Part shown: positions 35,272 to 46,379 of the stretch, piece after piece | Position numbering within the stretch: the first letter of the stretch is position 1 | Layout of the letters: every line of letters begins with the position of its first letter | DNA from: Euleptes europaea | Lineage: Eukaryota; Chordata; Lepidosauria; Squamata; Sphaerodactylidae | Reading direction: 5' to 3' | Length of the DNA: 64,000 nt | Assembly (NCBI RefSeq): GCF_029931775.1 | Contig: NC_079328.1 | Coordinates: 12,833,001 to 12,897,000 of the forward strand | Notes under the pieces: generated by a model | What the model saw: only the letters and a program-made list of their open reading frames with translations | Databases searched by the model: none | Told to the model about the DNA's origin: nothing | Made by a program: the position numbers and the translations under genes

Positions 35272-36957
35272 AGGAAAGAAAATACCAAGACCACGGTTAC
35301 ACAGCTCGGATAACCTACAAGAACCTAAAATTAGGCAGTTACAAAGGGAGCAAGTAAACAGAATGATAGCGCCAAAAAAGATAGAATATGCTATTGAAGC
35401 ATTGCAAATTAATAAATCACCTTCATCAGTACTAATTGCCAGCATTCTAGAAACCAATTAATCAATTGAGGGGTACAATTAAATTTGGATATTGATATTT
35501 ATAGAGAAATTACGGAATGTAAGGAAGGGGTTTGGTTTCTGAAGAGTAGAGAAGAGTTAAAAATTGGTTTATGTATTATAAATTAAGGGATATATTTAAC
35601 AAAGATAATTTGAGGGGATTTAATCAAAATAAATCTAAATTAGAAATTATATTAAATAAGGGAAACAAAGGATTGATAGGAAGAATTTATAAGTTATTAA
35701 TTGAAGTGAACTTAGAACAAAAAAGGAGAAAACCAGTGATGGTGAAATGGATGAAGGAGTTAGGTTATAATATTGATTTGGAAATATGGGAAAATTTATG
35801 GAAGAGGGAATATAAATTTACAATTACTAATGAAATAAGAGAAAATTTATACAAGATGTTTTATAGATGGTACATAACCCCGGTACTGTTAAGCAAAATG
35901 AAGAAAGATGATATGGCTTTATGTTGGAAGTGTGGAACTAAAAAAGGCACGTTTATGCATGCATGGTGATTTTGTAAAAAAATTAAGAGATTTTGGAAAT
36001 TAATATTAAATGAAACTAATAATTTGATTAATGTGAAAGTAAAAAAAGATCCTGCTTTTTGTTTATTGGGAATTCCCAAAGACAATATGGATAGATGTGA
36101 TAGAGTTATATGTCAATATAACTTTGCGGCAGCAAGAATTTTAATAGCAAAAAACTGGAAGCAAATAAATATACCTTCAATCAAGGACTGGAGAGAGAAA
36201 ATGTGGATGTATATGCGGATGGCCAAACTTACAGATTCTTTGCATGGTAAAGATGTGGAAGAATTAAAAAAAAATATGGCTAAAGGCCATAGCCTTTTGT
36301 GATAAACTGGCAAAAATGAATTTTACAAGTATAGTTAATGAATTATAGACAAAATGTAATGTTTTTTATAGTAATAATAGTATAAGATGATTTCAAATAC
36401 TGTCAAAACACTTCTCCGGAAGTCTATTGGTGGTGGGACACACTGTTAAGGTGGGTGGTGGGTATTAGAGCACTGTGTATTTTATAATTCATATGGTATG
36501 GGGTAATTTTGAATGATGTATAAGTGCTCTTTTTGTATTTTTTATGTTATTGTTTTCTTTGTTTTTTATTTGTTTTGTTTTTTCTTATAAAAATAATAAA
36601 AATTTATATATATATATAAAACAATAAATCAGGTCAACATAAACATGCCAAGACATAAAAGCATTATCTAAAATGATACAGTCCTCAGGTTGAGACCAGA
36701 TCATAAAACATCTAAAAAAAACCGGATTCTCTTAGTTAAAAGCCTGCATAAGGAGAAATGTTTTGGCCTGATGCCTAAAGGAAAGTAAGGTAGTTGTCAG
36801 GCAAGCCTCAAGAGGGTTGGGGTGGAATTCCAAAGGTTTTATGATGTCACTGTTTTGATTTTATTGTATGGTGTTTACTTTGTGAGCCATTTCATGCAGC
36901 ATATAAATTTTCTAAACAAATAAATAATGACTAAAAAATGACGGCACTTTACACACA

Positions 36958-37245
36958 CACACACAAACATAGTCCCCTGTGCAAGCACCGGGTTATTACT
37001 GACTATTACTGACCCATGGCTATTACTGACCCATGGGGGTGACATCACATCATGACATTTACTAGGCAGACTATGTTTATGGGGTGGTTTGTCATTGCCT
37101 TCCCCAGTCATCTACACTTTACCCCCAGCAAGCTGGGTACTCATTTCACTGACCTTGGAAGAAATGGACGACTGAGTCAACCTTGAGCCAGCTACCTGTC
37201 GGGATCAAACTCAGGTTGTGAGCAGAGCTTTGCCTGCAGTATATC
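36958..37245 (-). repeat. Sauria-type tRNA SINE
   Basis: Inverted copy of the family at 15558-15885: BovB-like tail at the left ('cctgtgcaagcaccgggt'), body ('agctgggtactcatttcac'), degraded head at the right. A short duplication in the tail repeats 'tattactgacccatgg'. It is preceded by a short CA run. Confidence 0.8.
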
Positions 37246-37254
37246 AGCCCAGAA

Positions 37255-37545
37255 TAAGTGGAGTTTAGTAAAGGCAATAATTTATTTCATAATATTAAAA
37301 GAATTGCCAATGTTATTGTAAAGCTAAACCAAGAAACAGAGTCATCCATTTTGAGACTCCTCAGTGTTCCTAAGGCATTTGATAGATTAGAATGGTCATT
37401 TTTAGCTGGAACTTTGAAAGAACCTTGTTCTAGTACATAACAATTGTGTAGAGAATAATGTACCATTAACCCATATGCCAGGATTATGGTAAATGGACAT
37501 TGTAATATTAAGCCATAGTGAGAAATAGAGTAAATGTGGAGAAAT
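37255..37545 (+). mobile_element. L1 LINE fragment (reverse transcriptase)
   Basis: Encodes NIKRIANVIVKLNQETE, KAFDRLEWSFLAGTL and, after a frame change, NPYARIMVNGHCN, all signature pieces of the L1 RT finger/palm region. It sits directly before the relic exon at 37564. Confidence 0.75.
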
Positions 37546-37563
37546 CTGAAATATTAGCAACAC

Positions 37564-37882
37564 ATGCCTCCATCGCTGTCAGCCACTAGGAGCTTGGTGG
37601 TGCCCATTGGTGATGTAAATGACAACTTGCCCACTTTTGCACAATCCTCCTATACAATCTTTGTAAAGGAGAACAACCCACCTGGTGCTCACATTTTCAC
37701 TATGTCTGCTTCAGACCCAGATCTGGCTGAGAATGCCCTGGTCAGCTATTGGTTGGATGAGAAGCTGTGGCCACTCTCAAGCTATATCTCGGTGCATTCA
37801 GAGAGTGGGAAGGTTTATGCCCTGCAGCCATTCGACTATGAAGAACAGAAGTTACTGGAGTTCCAGGTGAGCGCCAAGGATG
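37564..37882 (+). pseudogene. PCDHA relic exon, part 1 (end of EC4 and EC5)
   Basis: Homology begins abruptly near the end of EC4 ([20 protein letters not shown]). It continues open through EC5 ([27 protein letters not shown] and [11 protein letters not shown]) up to the solo LTR at 37883. The 5' two thirds of the exon are absent. Coding changes such as DVNDNLP and DPDLAEN suggest relaxed constraint. It rejoins its second part at 38239 across the insertion. Confidence 0.9.
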
Positions 37883-38238
37883 TGTTGGCATTTTAGACTA
37901 GAAAGTAATCAGATTGTGGTGATCTAGGAGACAGCTAGTTGACAGCTGAGATCACATGACAAAGTGATGACTAATGCCAGCTCATCATGACTCTGCAGGA
38001 AAACTGGACAGAACAGGTTTTACTTGGGAGCTGGGCAGCTATCAGTGGATTGGCTGATAGACTGGGTCAGTATTGTATATAACTGTATGATACCTGTACA
38101 AAGGTGTGGGGTGTATGGAGAAAGATACTGGCGAAGCACTTTGATTCACTGTATAATAAATAGCACTAATTTAAACTGTGCTGGACTCTGCTGTATTCAC
38201 TTGGATTGGGTGGCTAACAAAACTAACAAACGCCATCA
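37883..38238. mobile_element. Solo LTR inside the relic exon
   Basis: A 356-bp insertion begins TGTTGGCA and ends CCATCA. It is flanked by the 5-bp direct repeat GGATG (37878-37882 and 38239-38243) and carries an AATAAA-type signal near its right part. No internal region is present. The family is not assigned; it differs from the copia LTR at 62078. The clean target duplication suggests a moderate age. Confidence 0.75.
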
Positions 38239-38563
38239 GGATGCTGGGCTGCCCTCCCTATGCAGCAATGTGACCGTTCAAGTCTTTGTGTTGGATGAGA
38301 ATGACAACGCACCTGCCATTTCTGGACAAGAGGAGGCCCCCACCTTAGTAGTGGTACCTGTGATGGCTGGCCATGTGGTTGGCAAGATCCGGGCCTTGGA
38401 TGCTGACTCGGGCTACAATGCATGGCTGCGCTATGAGCTGTTTGAGGCAAACCATGGCCCTTGGCGAGTGGGACTGTACAGCGGTGAGATCAGCACCACA
38501 CATGCTTTGGATGAGTCATGGGGTGAAGGTAGCAGGCAGAGTCTGTTGGTGCTGGTGAAGTAC
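38239..38563 (+). pseudogene. PCDHA relic exon, part 2 (end of EC5 and EC6)
   Basis: Continues the first part after the [28 protein letters not shown], then EC6 ([35 protein letters not shown]). It stops at LLVLVK, where a SINE head follows. The membrane helix, cytoplasm and donor are missing. Confidence 0.9.
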
Positions 38564-38604
38564 TGCAGTACTGCAGCTTACCACTCCGCGCCACGGGGCT
38601 CATC
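38563..38604 (-). repeat. Head fragment of a Sauria SINE at the end of the relic exon
   Basis: The minus strand reads GAGCCCCGTGGCGCGGAGTGG and continues to 'agctgcagtactgca', the first 40 bases of the SINE family seen at 15558. Only the head is present, so it marks a deletion breakpoint or a truncated insertion. Confidence 0.8.
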
Positions 38605-40010
38605 AGCCCCACTTAGAACATAGCATTGATACCATTATTTTATGAAGATGAAAAAGATTTAATGCTTGCTAATTCCTGCAGACCACTATAATTATTAGAC
38701 TTGGAGTATACAATCTTCTACTTTCCTGCTAAAGAATGCCCTTTTACGAAAGAGTGGCTACCCATATATATCCTTTGTAGCCAAACCCCAAGAGAGCCAG
38801 GCAAAGGCAGATGAAGGGAGTTGGCCTCAAGGTGAGTTTCTGGATGAAGGATATGGACCTGGAGGTCTCACTAGAGATGTGTAGGATCAGCTTTGGACTA
38901 TTTAGGCTAACCAGGAGAATGAAGCCAGGGAAGCGATACCTGGAAGTAAAGCTGCAAATTGGTGGCACATCCCAGGGGAGGAGGAGGAGGACAAGGATGC
39001 CATTTAAGAAGAGGTCCAGAGGCTCACATCACCATTAACAAAGTCTGTCCACATTACCTGCTATCTACTACTTTGCCCTATCTATTTCCAGATCTTGAAC
39101 GTTTAACAATGTCTGTATTTGCATCAATTTGCATCATGATCAACCCAGTGGATGTAATTTCTTGTAGAATGAACGCGTTGGCAGGCTTTAGCATCTATCT
39201 GAAGAATTTATGTGGGAGGCAGCCACCTCCAGAGTTTGGTGGTTTAGTAGACAGGGTAGAACTATTTAATTTTAAAAAATAAAATTGAAAAATGAAGCTA
39301 GATCCTTTGCTGTATCAGCAGGAAGGCTGTCTGTTGAATCAACTAGATATACAATACAGGGGTCAAAGATACTGGCACCCTGCAGTGTCTTTATAATGCT
39401 AGTTCAAAGCCACACAGTGTACTGATCTGAAGTGAGAGAACAATTCTTACTGACTTCTTCATGTGCCCCTGGATGTTCTGTAGGGTGCATACATGATCTG
39501 TCACCTGGCAAATATCCATCACCCTATGTGATGTCAGCTTCATGGCACTTTTCATGTGCTTTCTGGATAAATATCTATTTTTCACATACTAAACTAAACG
39601 TTACACAGGAGATGCATGAATAGCCCCAAATGCTTTTTTTTAAGTTTGAAAAGGAGACAAAGGAGGCAGTCAGTTTGAGCAGAGTAACCCACAGGTTTCT
39701 CCCTTTTCCCTCCTATGTTCATTTGCTCAATATTGCTCACCACAAGCTACCCATGATAAGACATCACGACATTGCTATATGTTGTATCACATGAAGTAAC
39801 TATCCAGGGAGTTAGTTCACACATTCTGATTCAAGTTGTCAAATGCACAATAATCTAGTGTTGTGCATGGGTGAACCACAGCACAAGAAAAACATGTGGG
39901 TACTAATTCATGTGAAAATCAAAGTTTATGAAATCAAATGTATAAGCAAAGGGTCATAAGAAACTGGTCACTAAAATGTGAGCAGTTTGATCTTCAATTT
40001 CCAAATTCAG
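38604..40010. other. Upstream region of exon 5, with a possible EC1 trace
   Basis: Around 38840-38965 one frame reads MDLEVSLEM... RMKPGKRYLEVKLQIGG, faintly like protocadherin EC1 ([15 protein letters not shown]... [10 protein letters not shown]). The matching part of copy B reads KPGKKYLEVKLQSGG. The rest (39000-40000) is duplicated non-coding DNA. Confidence 0.3.
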
Positions 40011-40013
40011 TCA

Positions 40014-40048
40014 CAAGGGGTCACTGCTGCCTAAGAAAATATTTAAGG
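40014..40048 (+). promoter_or_regulatory. Candidate promoter element of exon 5 with altered core (GTCACT)
   Basis: AAGGGGTCACTGCTGCC then AAATATTTAAGG, about 240-250 bp before the start codons. The position and downstream AT block match the CSE of other exons, but the CGCT core reads CACT, so its CpG is lost. Copy B is the same. Confidence 0.45.
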
Positions 40049-40268
40049 AAGACTGAAAATCCAGAGCTCCTCCCTGAAAATTCTGCCTGTCACCATCACA
40101 ATAGGGATCACGGACACTGAATACAACACTCCTGGAATCTATTCAAAGGATTTAATAAACACCACTTTTGAGGAGATCACTGGATTCTTTACTCCTTTAA
40201 AGAAAGGGATTTATATGTTGGGGTATTTTTTTTGAAGGACTCTTGTTGGATTGATGTTTGAATTTGGC

Positions 40269-42623
40269 ATGGTTGTTTGGACGGCAGATTGTGTGATGAA
40301 GCGGCTGCTGCAGCTGGTTTTATTCCACACAGCCTGGGAAATGGGGAGCGGCCAGCTCCATTATTCCGTGCCGGAGGAATCTCAGCATGGCACTTTTGTG
40401 GGCCGCATCGCCCAGGATTTGGGGCTGGAGGTGAGTGAGCTGGTGCCTCGGATGTTCCGGATGATTTCCAAAGACCACAAGGATTATTTGGAGGTAAATG
40501 TGCAGAATGGGATTTTGTTTGTTAATTCCAGGATAGACAGGGAGGAGCTGTGTGCCAAGAGCTCTGTTTGTGCCATTCACTTGGAGGTAATTGTGGATAA
40601 ACCCCTGAGGATCTTCCATGTAGAGGTGGAGATCAGGGATATAAATGACAATGCTCCCATTTTCTCTGCAAGTGAGCAAATCCTGAGCATAGCAGAATTT
40701 ATAACTCCACCTGGTACTCAATTCCCATTAGAAGGAGCCTCTGATTCTGACATTGGCACTAATGCTCAGTTGACTTACAAGCTCAGTTCCAATGAATATT
40801 TCACAGCAGAGCAGAAAACAGATGAACACAACAAACCTTTAGCATTAGTTTTAAAGAAGCCGTTGGACAGGGAGACGACCTCTGTGCATCGATTATTACT
40901 CACAGCTACTGATGGGGGCCAGCGACAGCTCACTGGCACAGTCCAGCTGGTCATCAATGTCTTGGATGCCAATGACAACCCCCCTGTCTTTAACCAGTCA
41001 GTTTACAGGGTGAAACTGCTGGAAAATGCATCTGCTGGAACTCTGGTTATTGCACTCAATGCTACTGATTTAGATGAAGGAATTAATAAGGACATCTTTT
41101 ACTCATTTAGTAACCATGTTCCACCAAATTTTCGAAAGGTTTTTAGCATAAACTCCAACACAGGGGAAGTAACAGTGAATGGCAACGTGGATTTCGAAGA
41201 TATTAATATATTTGATCTACAGATTGTGGCTGAAGATAAAGGCAACCTTCCATTGTCTGGGCATTGCCAAGTGGTCATTGAGGTGCTGGATGTGAATGAC
41301 AATGCGCCAGAGGTGTCCGTGTCATCCTTGTCCGTGCCAGTTCCAGAGGATGCTCCACCCGGGACAGTGGTGGCTTTGATCAGTGTCTCGGATAGAGACT
41401 CTGGAGCCAATGGGAAAATAAATTGCTCCTTGTGGCCCCCCAAGTTCCCATTTAAGCTGACGTCCACCTTCAAGAATTATTATTCTCTGGTACTCTCTGA
41501 GCCCTTAGATCGTGAGCAGGTAGCCGAGTATGGGTTGATTGTGAGGGTCCAAGACCAAGGGGACCCCCCACTGTCCGCCAGCAGCAGCCTGTTGGTGCCA
41601 ATCAGTGACGTGAATGACAACACACCCACTTTTGCACAGCCCTCCTACACCGTCTTCGTGAGGGAGAACAACCCACCTGGGGCTCATATCTTCACAGTGT
41701 CCGCCTCAGACCCAGATGTGGCCGAGAACGCCTTGGTCAGCTACTGGCTGGATGAGAAGCTGTGGCCGCTGTCAAGCTATATCTCAGTGCATTCGGAGAG
41801 TGGGAAACTGTATGCCCTGCAGCCCTTGGATTATGAGGAGGTGAAGCTGCTGGAGTTCCAGGTGAGAGCCAAGGATGCCGGACTGCCCTCCTTGTGTGGC
41901 AATGTGACTGTACAAGTGTTTGTGGTGGACGAGAACGACAATGCACCTGTAGTGTCACAGCCAGTGGAGGAGCCTCCTGCTTTGTTAGTAATCCCTGCAC
42001 CTTCTGGACACATGTTGGGCAAGATCCGTGCCCTGGATGCTGACTCAGGATACAATGCCTGGCTTCGCTATGAGCTGCATGAATCAAACAGTGGTCCTTG
42101 GCGAGTGGGCCTGTACAGCGGTGAAATCAGCACCACGCGCATCCTGGATGAGGTAGAGGGTGGGAGCAGCCAAAATCTGCTGGTTGTGGTGAAGGACCAT
42201 GGCAAGCCTCCACTCTCAGCCACGGCCACTCTGAGTGTGTCTTTGGTGGCAAATACCCAGGCCATCAAAAGTGATGCCCGACTTCCCAGGACAGCAGGAA
42301 ACGCAAAGCCCCTGGCAGATACTGCCAATCTCTACCTGATCATCGCCATCTGCTCAGTGTCCAGCTTGTTCCTGCTGGTGATCCTTGTCTACGTGGCGCT
42401 GCGGTGCCAGAGCCAGGCCAAGGAAGCAATGGTGTACGGCCCTGGCACAGCCACGCTGGTGTGTGCCAGTGAAGTGGGCAGCTGGTCATATTCCAATCGC
42501 CACAGCCACATCCTGGCAGGGGTGAGTGGAGAGGCTGGAGGCAAAAGTGACCTCATGGTCTTCAGCCCCAACATTCCTGCTTGTGCTGAGAATGGAAAAC
42601 AGCAGGACTTGCTCTGCACAACG
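40269..42623 (+). CDS. PCDHA: Protocadherin alpha variable exon 5 (tandem copy A)
   Basis: Encodes 785 residues from the ATG shared with copy B ([19 protein letters not shown]); an in-frame ATG at 40254 would add five. Mature start [13 protein letters not shown], six cadherin repeats with linkers DINDNAP (124), DANDNPP, DVNDNAP, DVNDNTP and DENDNAP, a membrane helix at about 686-709, then [24 protein letters not shown] and [10 protein letters not shown]. The donor is GTTAGT at 42624, phase 0. It is about 96% identical to exon 6 (roughly 34 changes by my count), with most changes in the leader and EC1-EC3, none in EC5 and three in EC6. The promoter element lacks the usual CGCT core. It probably makes a functional surface receptor, with recognition properties close to its twin. 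Confidence 0.95.
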
Positions 42624-44259
42624 GTTAGTAATTAATTACGATTTACTCCTGGCAGGCATTATGCAATATCTGTGACTCTGAAGAAGAACTTGTTTTAGTA
42701 GTTAAGTAGTGGATTTGAAAACATTTTAGCCAAGTTTAGTGTTAATAATTATCCATTTGGAGTACTGAGATTAGCATGTAAGCCTCATTTTGGAGAAGTA
42801 ATGGGGTGGATCTTATCATTTTGTTCCATTGGTGCCCCCCCCCCCCATTCCTCTGTTGCAGGACCCATTTAACTGCTGTAAGAAGCTATTCTTTCAGTCT
42901 ATTGAATCATCTTCACACCATAGGAATATGCAGGCATTGACTCAACAGAACAGTAGGGTCCAACCCTTTCCTCAGTTCCCCGTTCACACATGTCATATCT
43001 TCCTGTAGCTGAGACGGAATTGTGCTTGGTTATGGTGGGGGTTGCGAGTGGTCAGTAAGACAATGTTGACAAATAACTGTGCTGGACTACCTGCTGCTAG
43101 TACAGAAGAAGGCTCAGGAGGTAGAATAGGAATCGGAGGTAATTTGAATTGCTTTCCCTCTCCCCTTCTGGAGTGATTCACAACATACACAAAAAGTTTA
43201 TTGTCTCTTCTTCAGAAGGGCTTATACTTAATGGTTGGACAGATAAGTCAAGGAATGGAACAAGGTGAGAGCAGAAGCTGTGCTCTAGGAAAGTTACAAT
43301 TTCACACATGGCTTTACAGAAATGACCTTGGAACTTCTCACTAACCCCAAGAATCTCAGAATCTTGACCCAGTGCTAGCTTGTTTCTTGGGATGTTTCCC
43401 TCAGATCCCTCATGCCATTAACCCACTATTTCCCTGAGGTCACACAGGATACTTGCTCTATTCCTGCCTCTCTATAGGCCCCTAAACCCTATGTATCTAA
43501 ACTATAGATGTCTGAGATACTTTTCTTCCCCTGGTGAACTATTCTGCTGGTAGTTCCCCCTGTTTCTTTGTTGCTTCCCCAAGCCCTGTCTGAGGTGATG
43601 ACAGACTTTTCCTCCATCTAATTTTCCTCCTCCCACATCCAACAGCTTCTTGTTGGCTGATGCTGCTGAGTATCTGCTTACGTCCCCCGTAGGTAGGGAT
43701 TTGTTGTGATGCCTGGAAGGCTGAACTAGAGGCCTTCCATCACACAAACCCAATTTACATTTCCCCCATTTAGTTTGTAATTATACACTAGTACTTTTAC
43801 AGTATTTTCCCTTGAGGAACATTAGCATGATTCAGGACATTTTTACAGCACAAAATGTATATAACTGGCAAAATTCTTCCAAGAATCCTTGGAACTGGAT
43901 TCTTAGTGAAGATGCGGACAAGTCTCTGTTGGAGTTCCTTAATAGTCCCTACACAGTATTACACTTCCAAGGGTCTCCATGGAAAGAAATAATGATAAGC
44001 CAATATAGTGTAACTATAAGCTTGATTACACTAACTGGAATGTGGATGAAAACAGGTGAACATGTTAACTTTCTTCTAATATAAAATATCATTTCAATTG
44101 TAAGTTTGTTAGGTTGAGTCCCTAGTCATTGCTAGGAATAAGTCACCAGTGTGACTTAGTTAGGAATGAATATGCTTGGGATTGGGCTGCATGTTTTGTA
44201 TAATGATCAGCAATTTCTGAAATGATAACATCTTTATTTATGGTAGTGGTAGTTGTATC
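42624..44259. other. Intron start and duplicated non-coding DNA
   Basis: Begins with the exon 5 donor; matches 53519-55200 in copy B. No gene was seen. A reptile MITE scrap lies near 44140-44200. Confidence 0.5.
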
Positions 44260-44267
44260 CTGTAGAC

Positions 44268-44454
44268 CAGGGGTGTCAAACATAAGGCCCACGGGCCGGA
44301 TCCTATCCCTTGAGAGCTCTTATTTGGCCTGCAAGCCAGCTGAAGCAGCCACCCCCTCTGCTCTCAACCTGGGCTGGCAAGGCATGGTTTAGCCCCCACC
44401 AAGTGACATTTATGTCATATCCGGCCCTTGTAACAAATGAGTTCGACACCCCTG
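44268..44454. mobile_element. hAT MITE present only in copy A
   Basis: The ends are CAGGGGTGTCAAAC and GTTCGACACCCCTG. It is flanked by an 8-bp duplication, CTGTAGAC and CTGAAGAC (44260-44267, 44455-44462; one difference). Copy B has the uninterrupted site near 55255, so it inserted after the duplication or was lost precisely in B. Confidence 0.85.
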
Positions 44455-44589
44455 CTGAAGACCCTTCGGAGTTAATGGGTTGTGCTCTCAAATGAGAATT
44501 TGTCTAGGAATAGGACCTTACTGTCATCTTTGTAATGCTTCAGTGAGTTAACCCTGAGTCTCACCACATGTATTTAGAGGTCCTCTTTG

Positions 44590-44642
44590 ATTTTTATTCA
44601 GAGCTGATATTGTATCAAAATAAAACTTGATTGATTGACTGA
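44590..44642 (+). mobile_element. LINE 3' tail (L2/CR1-like)
   Basis: A short end with AAAATAAAACTTGATTGATTGACTGA, that is an A-rich end plus repeated TTGA units, as in squamate LINE tails. Confidence 0.35.
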
Positions 44643-44759
44643 GGTCCTGCAAATGTCAGGGGAACTTATGTCCAAGTAAATTTGTTTGGTATTGGGGTAG
44701 CAGATAGCAAAACTTTCTGAGTAGTTATTTAGTACTTCTCTAATTCTACATATCAAGCT

Positions 44760-44902
44760 AGTTGTATTCCAATCGCCGCAGCCACATACTGGCAGAAGTA
44801 AGCGGGAATGCTGGAGCCAAAAGTTACCTTGTGGTTTTTAGCCCCAATGTTCCTGTCTTTTCATCAAATGAGGAAGTGGGAAATGTGAAGGAGCTGGAGA
44901 GG
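44760..44902 (+). pseudogene. Cytoplasmic-end relic of a PCDHA exon (copy A)
   Basis: The frame reads SYSNRRSHILAEVSGNAGAK, VVFSPNVPVFSSNEE and VKELE, the end of the alpha variable exon. It is followed by an intact-looking GTGAGT donor at 44903. Everything before the cytoplasmic part is gone. The donor class (GTGAGT) differs from that of the exon just upstream, so it derives from another exon. Confidence 0.88.
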
Positions 44903-45104
44903 TGAGTCACATTCTGAAACAGTTAAAATCAATACTGTTATTCCTTTTGGCATGAAAATACTGAGGCAAATTATGCTATTGGTTCCAGGGATGTCTGTTG
45001 AGTAGCATGGAGTTTGATAATGAAGCTTCTGATGTATAGGCACTTCCTAATTTAATTTATTCTTATGATATTTGGTGGACCTCCAGTGAGAATATTTACA
45101 TCTT

Positions 45105-45240
45105 TCTTGTCTCCTGCATTTTATTCTCACAACAGCCGTGTGAGATAGGTTAGGCTGTGTGACTGGCCTAAGGTTACCCAGGAGAGTAGGGATTTGAACT
45201 TGGATCTCCCAGATTTTGGTCCCACAGTCTAGCCACTATG
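45105..45240 (-). repeat. MIR-like tRNA SINE (copy A)
   Basis: The 'ctcacaacagccgtgtgagataggttagg' type body and tRNA head at the right. The copy B counterpart is at 55965-56133. Confidence 0.6.
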
Positions 45241-45241
45241 T

Positions 45242-45357
45242 GTGTGTGTTAAGTGACGTCAAGTCGCTTCCAACTCATGGCGACCCTATGAATGAAAGTC
45301 CTCCAAAATGTCCTATCTTTGACAGCCTTGCTCAGATCTTGCAAATTGAAGTTTGCA
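45242..45357 (-). mobile_element. BovB/RTE LINE 3' end fragment
   Basis: GTCAAGTCGCTTCCAACTC and 'atggcgaccctatgaatgaa' are the inverted 3' end of BovB. It is inserted at the head of the neighbouring SINE and is absent from copy B. Confidence 0.7.
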
Positions 45358-46379
45358 ATGACTATACCACACTGGCTAATATTTTATGTGGGTGAATCAC
45401 TGTAGACCCTTACTTTCACACATGCGGAATACCGCATTTTCAATCCATTTTGCAACTGGATTTTACTGTGTTGCCATTTTCAGTGTAGGTAGGAGGAACA
45501 GTGTAGGTAACCAGTCTCCCATTGTTGTTTGATGTGGAGATTGTGAATGATATTCTTCTGAAGAGAGAGTATGGCATCAAGTGACTGATGAACTAGATGC
45601 TGGTTTTACCTACACCAAATGGATACAATATGAACTACATATTGAATGATGTTGCAGTTCATTAGAAGGAGAAGATAATGGTTGTCCACTGGGCACCCTG
45701 AAGCAAACCGCCAGTATGAAGGGGAAAAGCAACCTGAAGAAAAAGCAAGTACAATGGAGAGAGGTGTCTGTGCTGCTGGAGACAGCACACTGTATGACAG
45801 AGCTGATCTAATTAATACTTTATGCTCTTCTCTGATAATGGTGGAACCTTCCTTTGGCACGAGGAGCCTTCCTCCAGTGCAGTTAACCTTGCTGTAGTGG
45901 AAGAACTGGGTTCCGCAGGCAGAAGGTTTCTTGCATTGACAGAAGACTTTGTTGCTAGTGGAATAGAATTTAAGAATCCAATCCATGGTACCAAGAAATA
46001 ATTGATGCAGAAAAAGCATTTGATGAGCTAGAGTGGAAATTTTCCATAATTCTCTTAATCATCATATTCTTTCAGGAACACATATATTAGGTGGGTTGAT
46101 GCTGTTTATTGGTATCCATTCAGGCAGGGGGACCATCAGACTCAAACTAATTTAAAGCACATCAAGTAAAATATTCAACGTCAGCAGGCAAAAACAAATA
46201 CCTATATCCAGTCCATGATAAAACATAGGAACAGCTCCTGCACACAAACGAAAACAACAAAAACTCAGAGGAGCTACTAAAGTAAAATAAATAAAATAAA
46301 ATTCCATGACCTAAAGCAGATAATTACATTAAAAGCAATAAAATACCAACGACCTTAATAAGCATCTAGGGTCCAGAAA

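Larger units (their letters stand above)
35073..35321. mobile_element. Foldback element with hammerhead-ribozyme-like core, Penelope-like (inferred)
   Basis: Two 108-bp arms, 35109-35216 and 35218-35325, are inverted copies with one mismatch and a 1-bp spacer. The insertion is flanked by a 16-bp target duplication (35057-35072 and 35322-35337). Each arm contains CTGAAGA followed 20 bases later by GAAACGTC, flanked by TCCT and AGGA. This fits a minimal hammerhead ribozyme: stem I UCCU/AGGA, stem II GCC/GGC, a two-pair loopless stem III AC/GU, and a GUC cleavage triplet. Such minimal hammerheads are known from terminal repeats of Penelope-like retroelements. No protein frame is present. Confidence 0.6.
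34640..36640 (+). mobile_element. L1 LINE remnant (ORF2), with internal deletion and a foldback insertion
   Basis: The start of the reverse transcriptase region is visible (QVNRMIAPKKIEYAIEAL, INKSPS at about 35355-35420). Most of the RT is gone. The ORF2 C-terminus follows at 35571-36302, with ALCWKCGTKKGTFMHAW (the L1 zinc-knuckle-like motif), AARILIAKNWKQ and MRMAKLTD. It ends in an A-rich tail with TA repeats near 36600. The foldback element at 35073-35321 split it between FLNKPKIRQ and LQREQVNRM. It is dead. Confidence 0.8.

Noticed and set aside
42836-42847. C homopolymer in the intron after exon 5
   Set aside because: Simple low-complexity run, possibly of variable length, not a feature.
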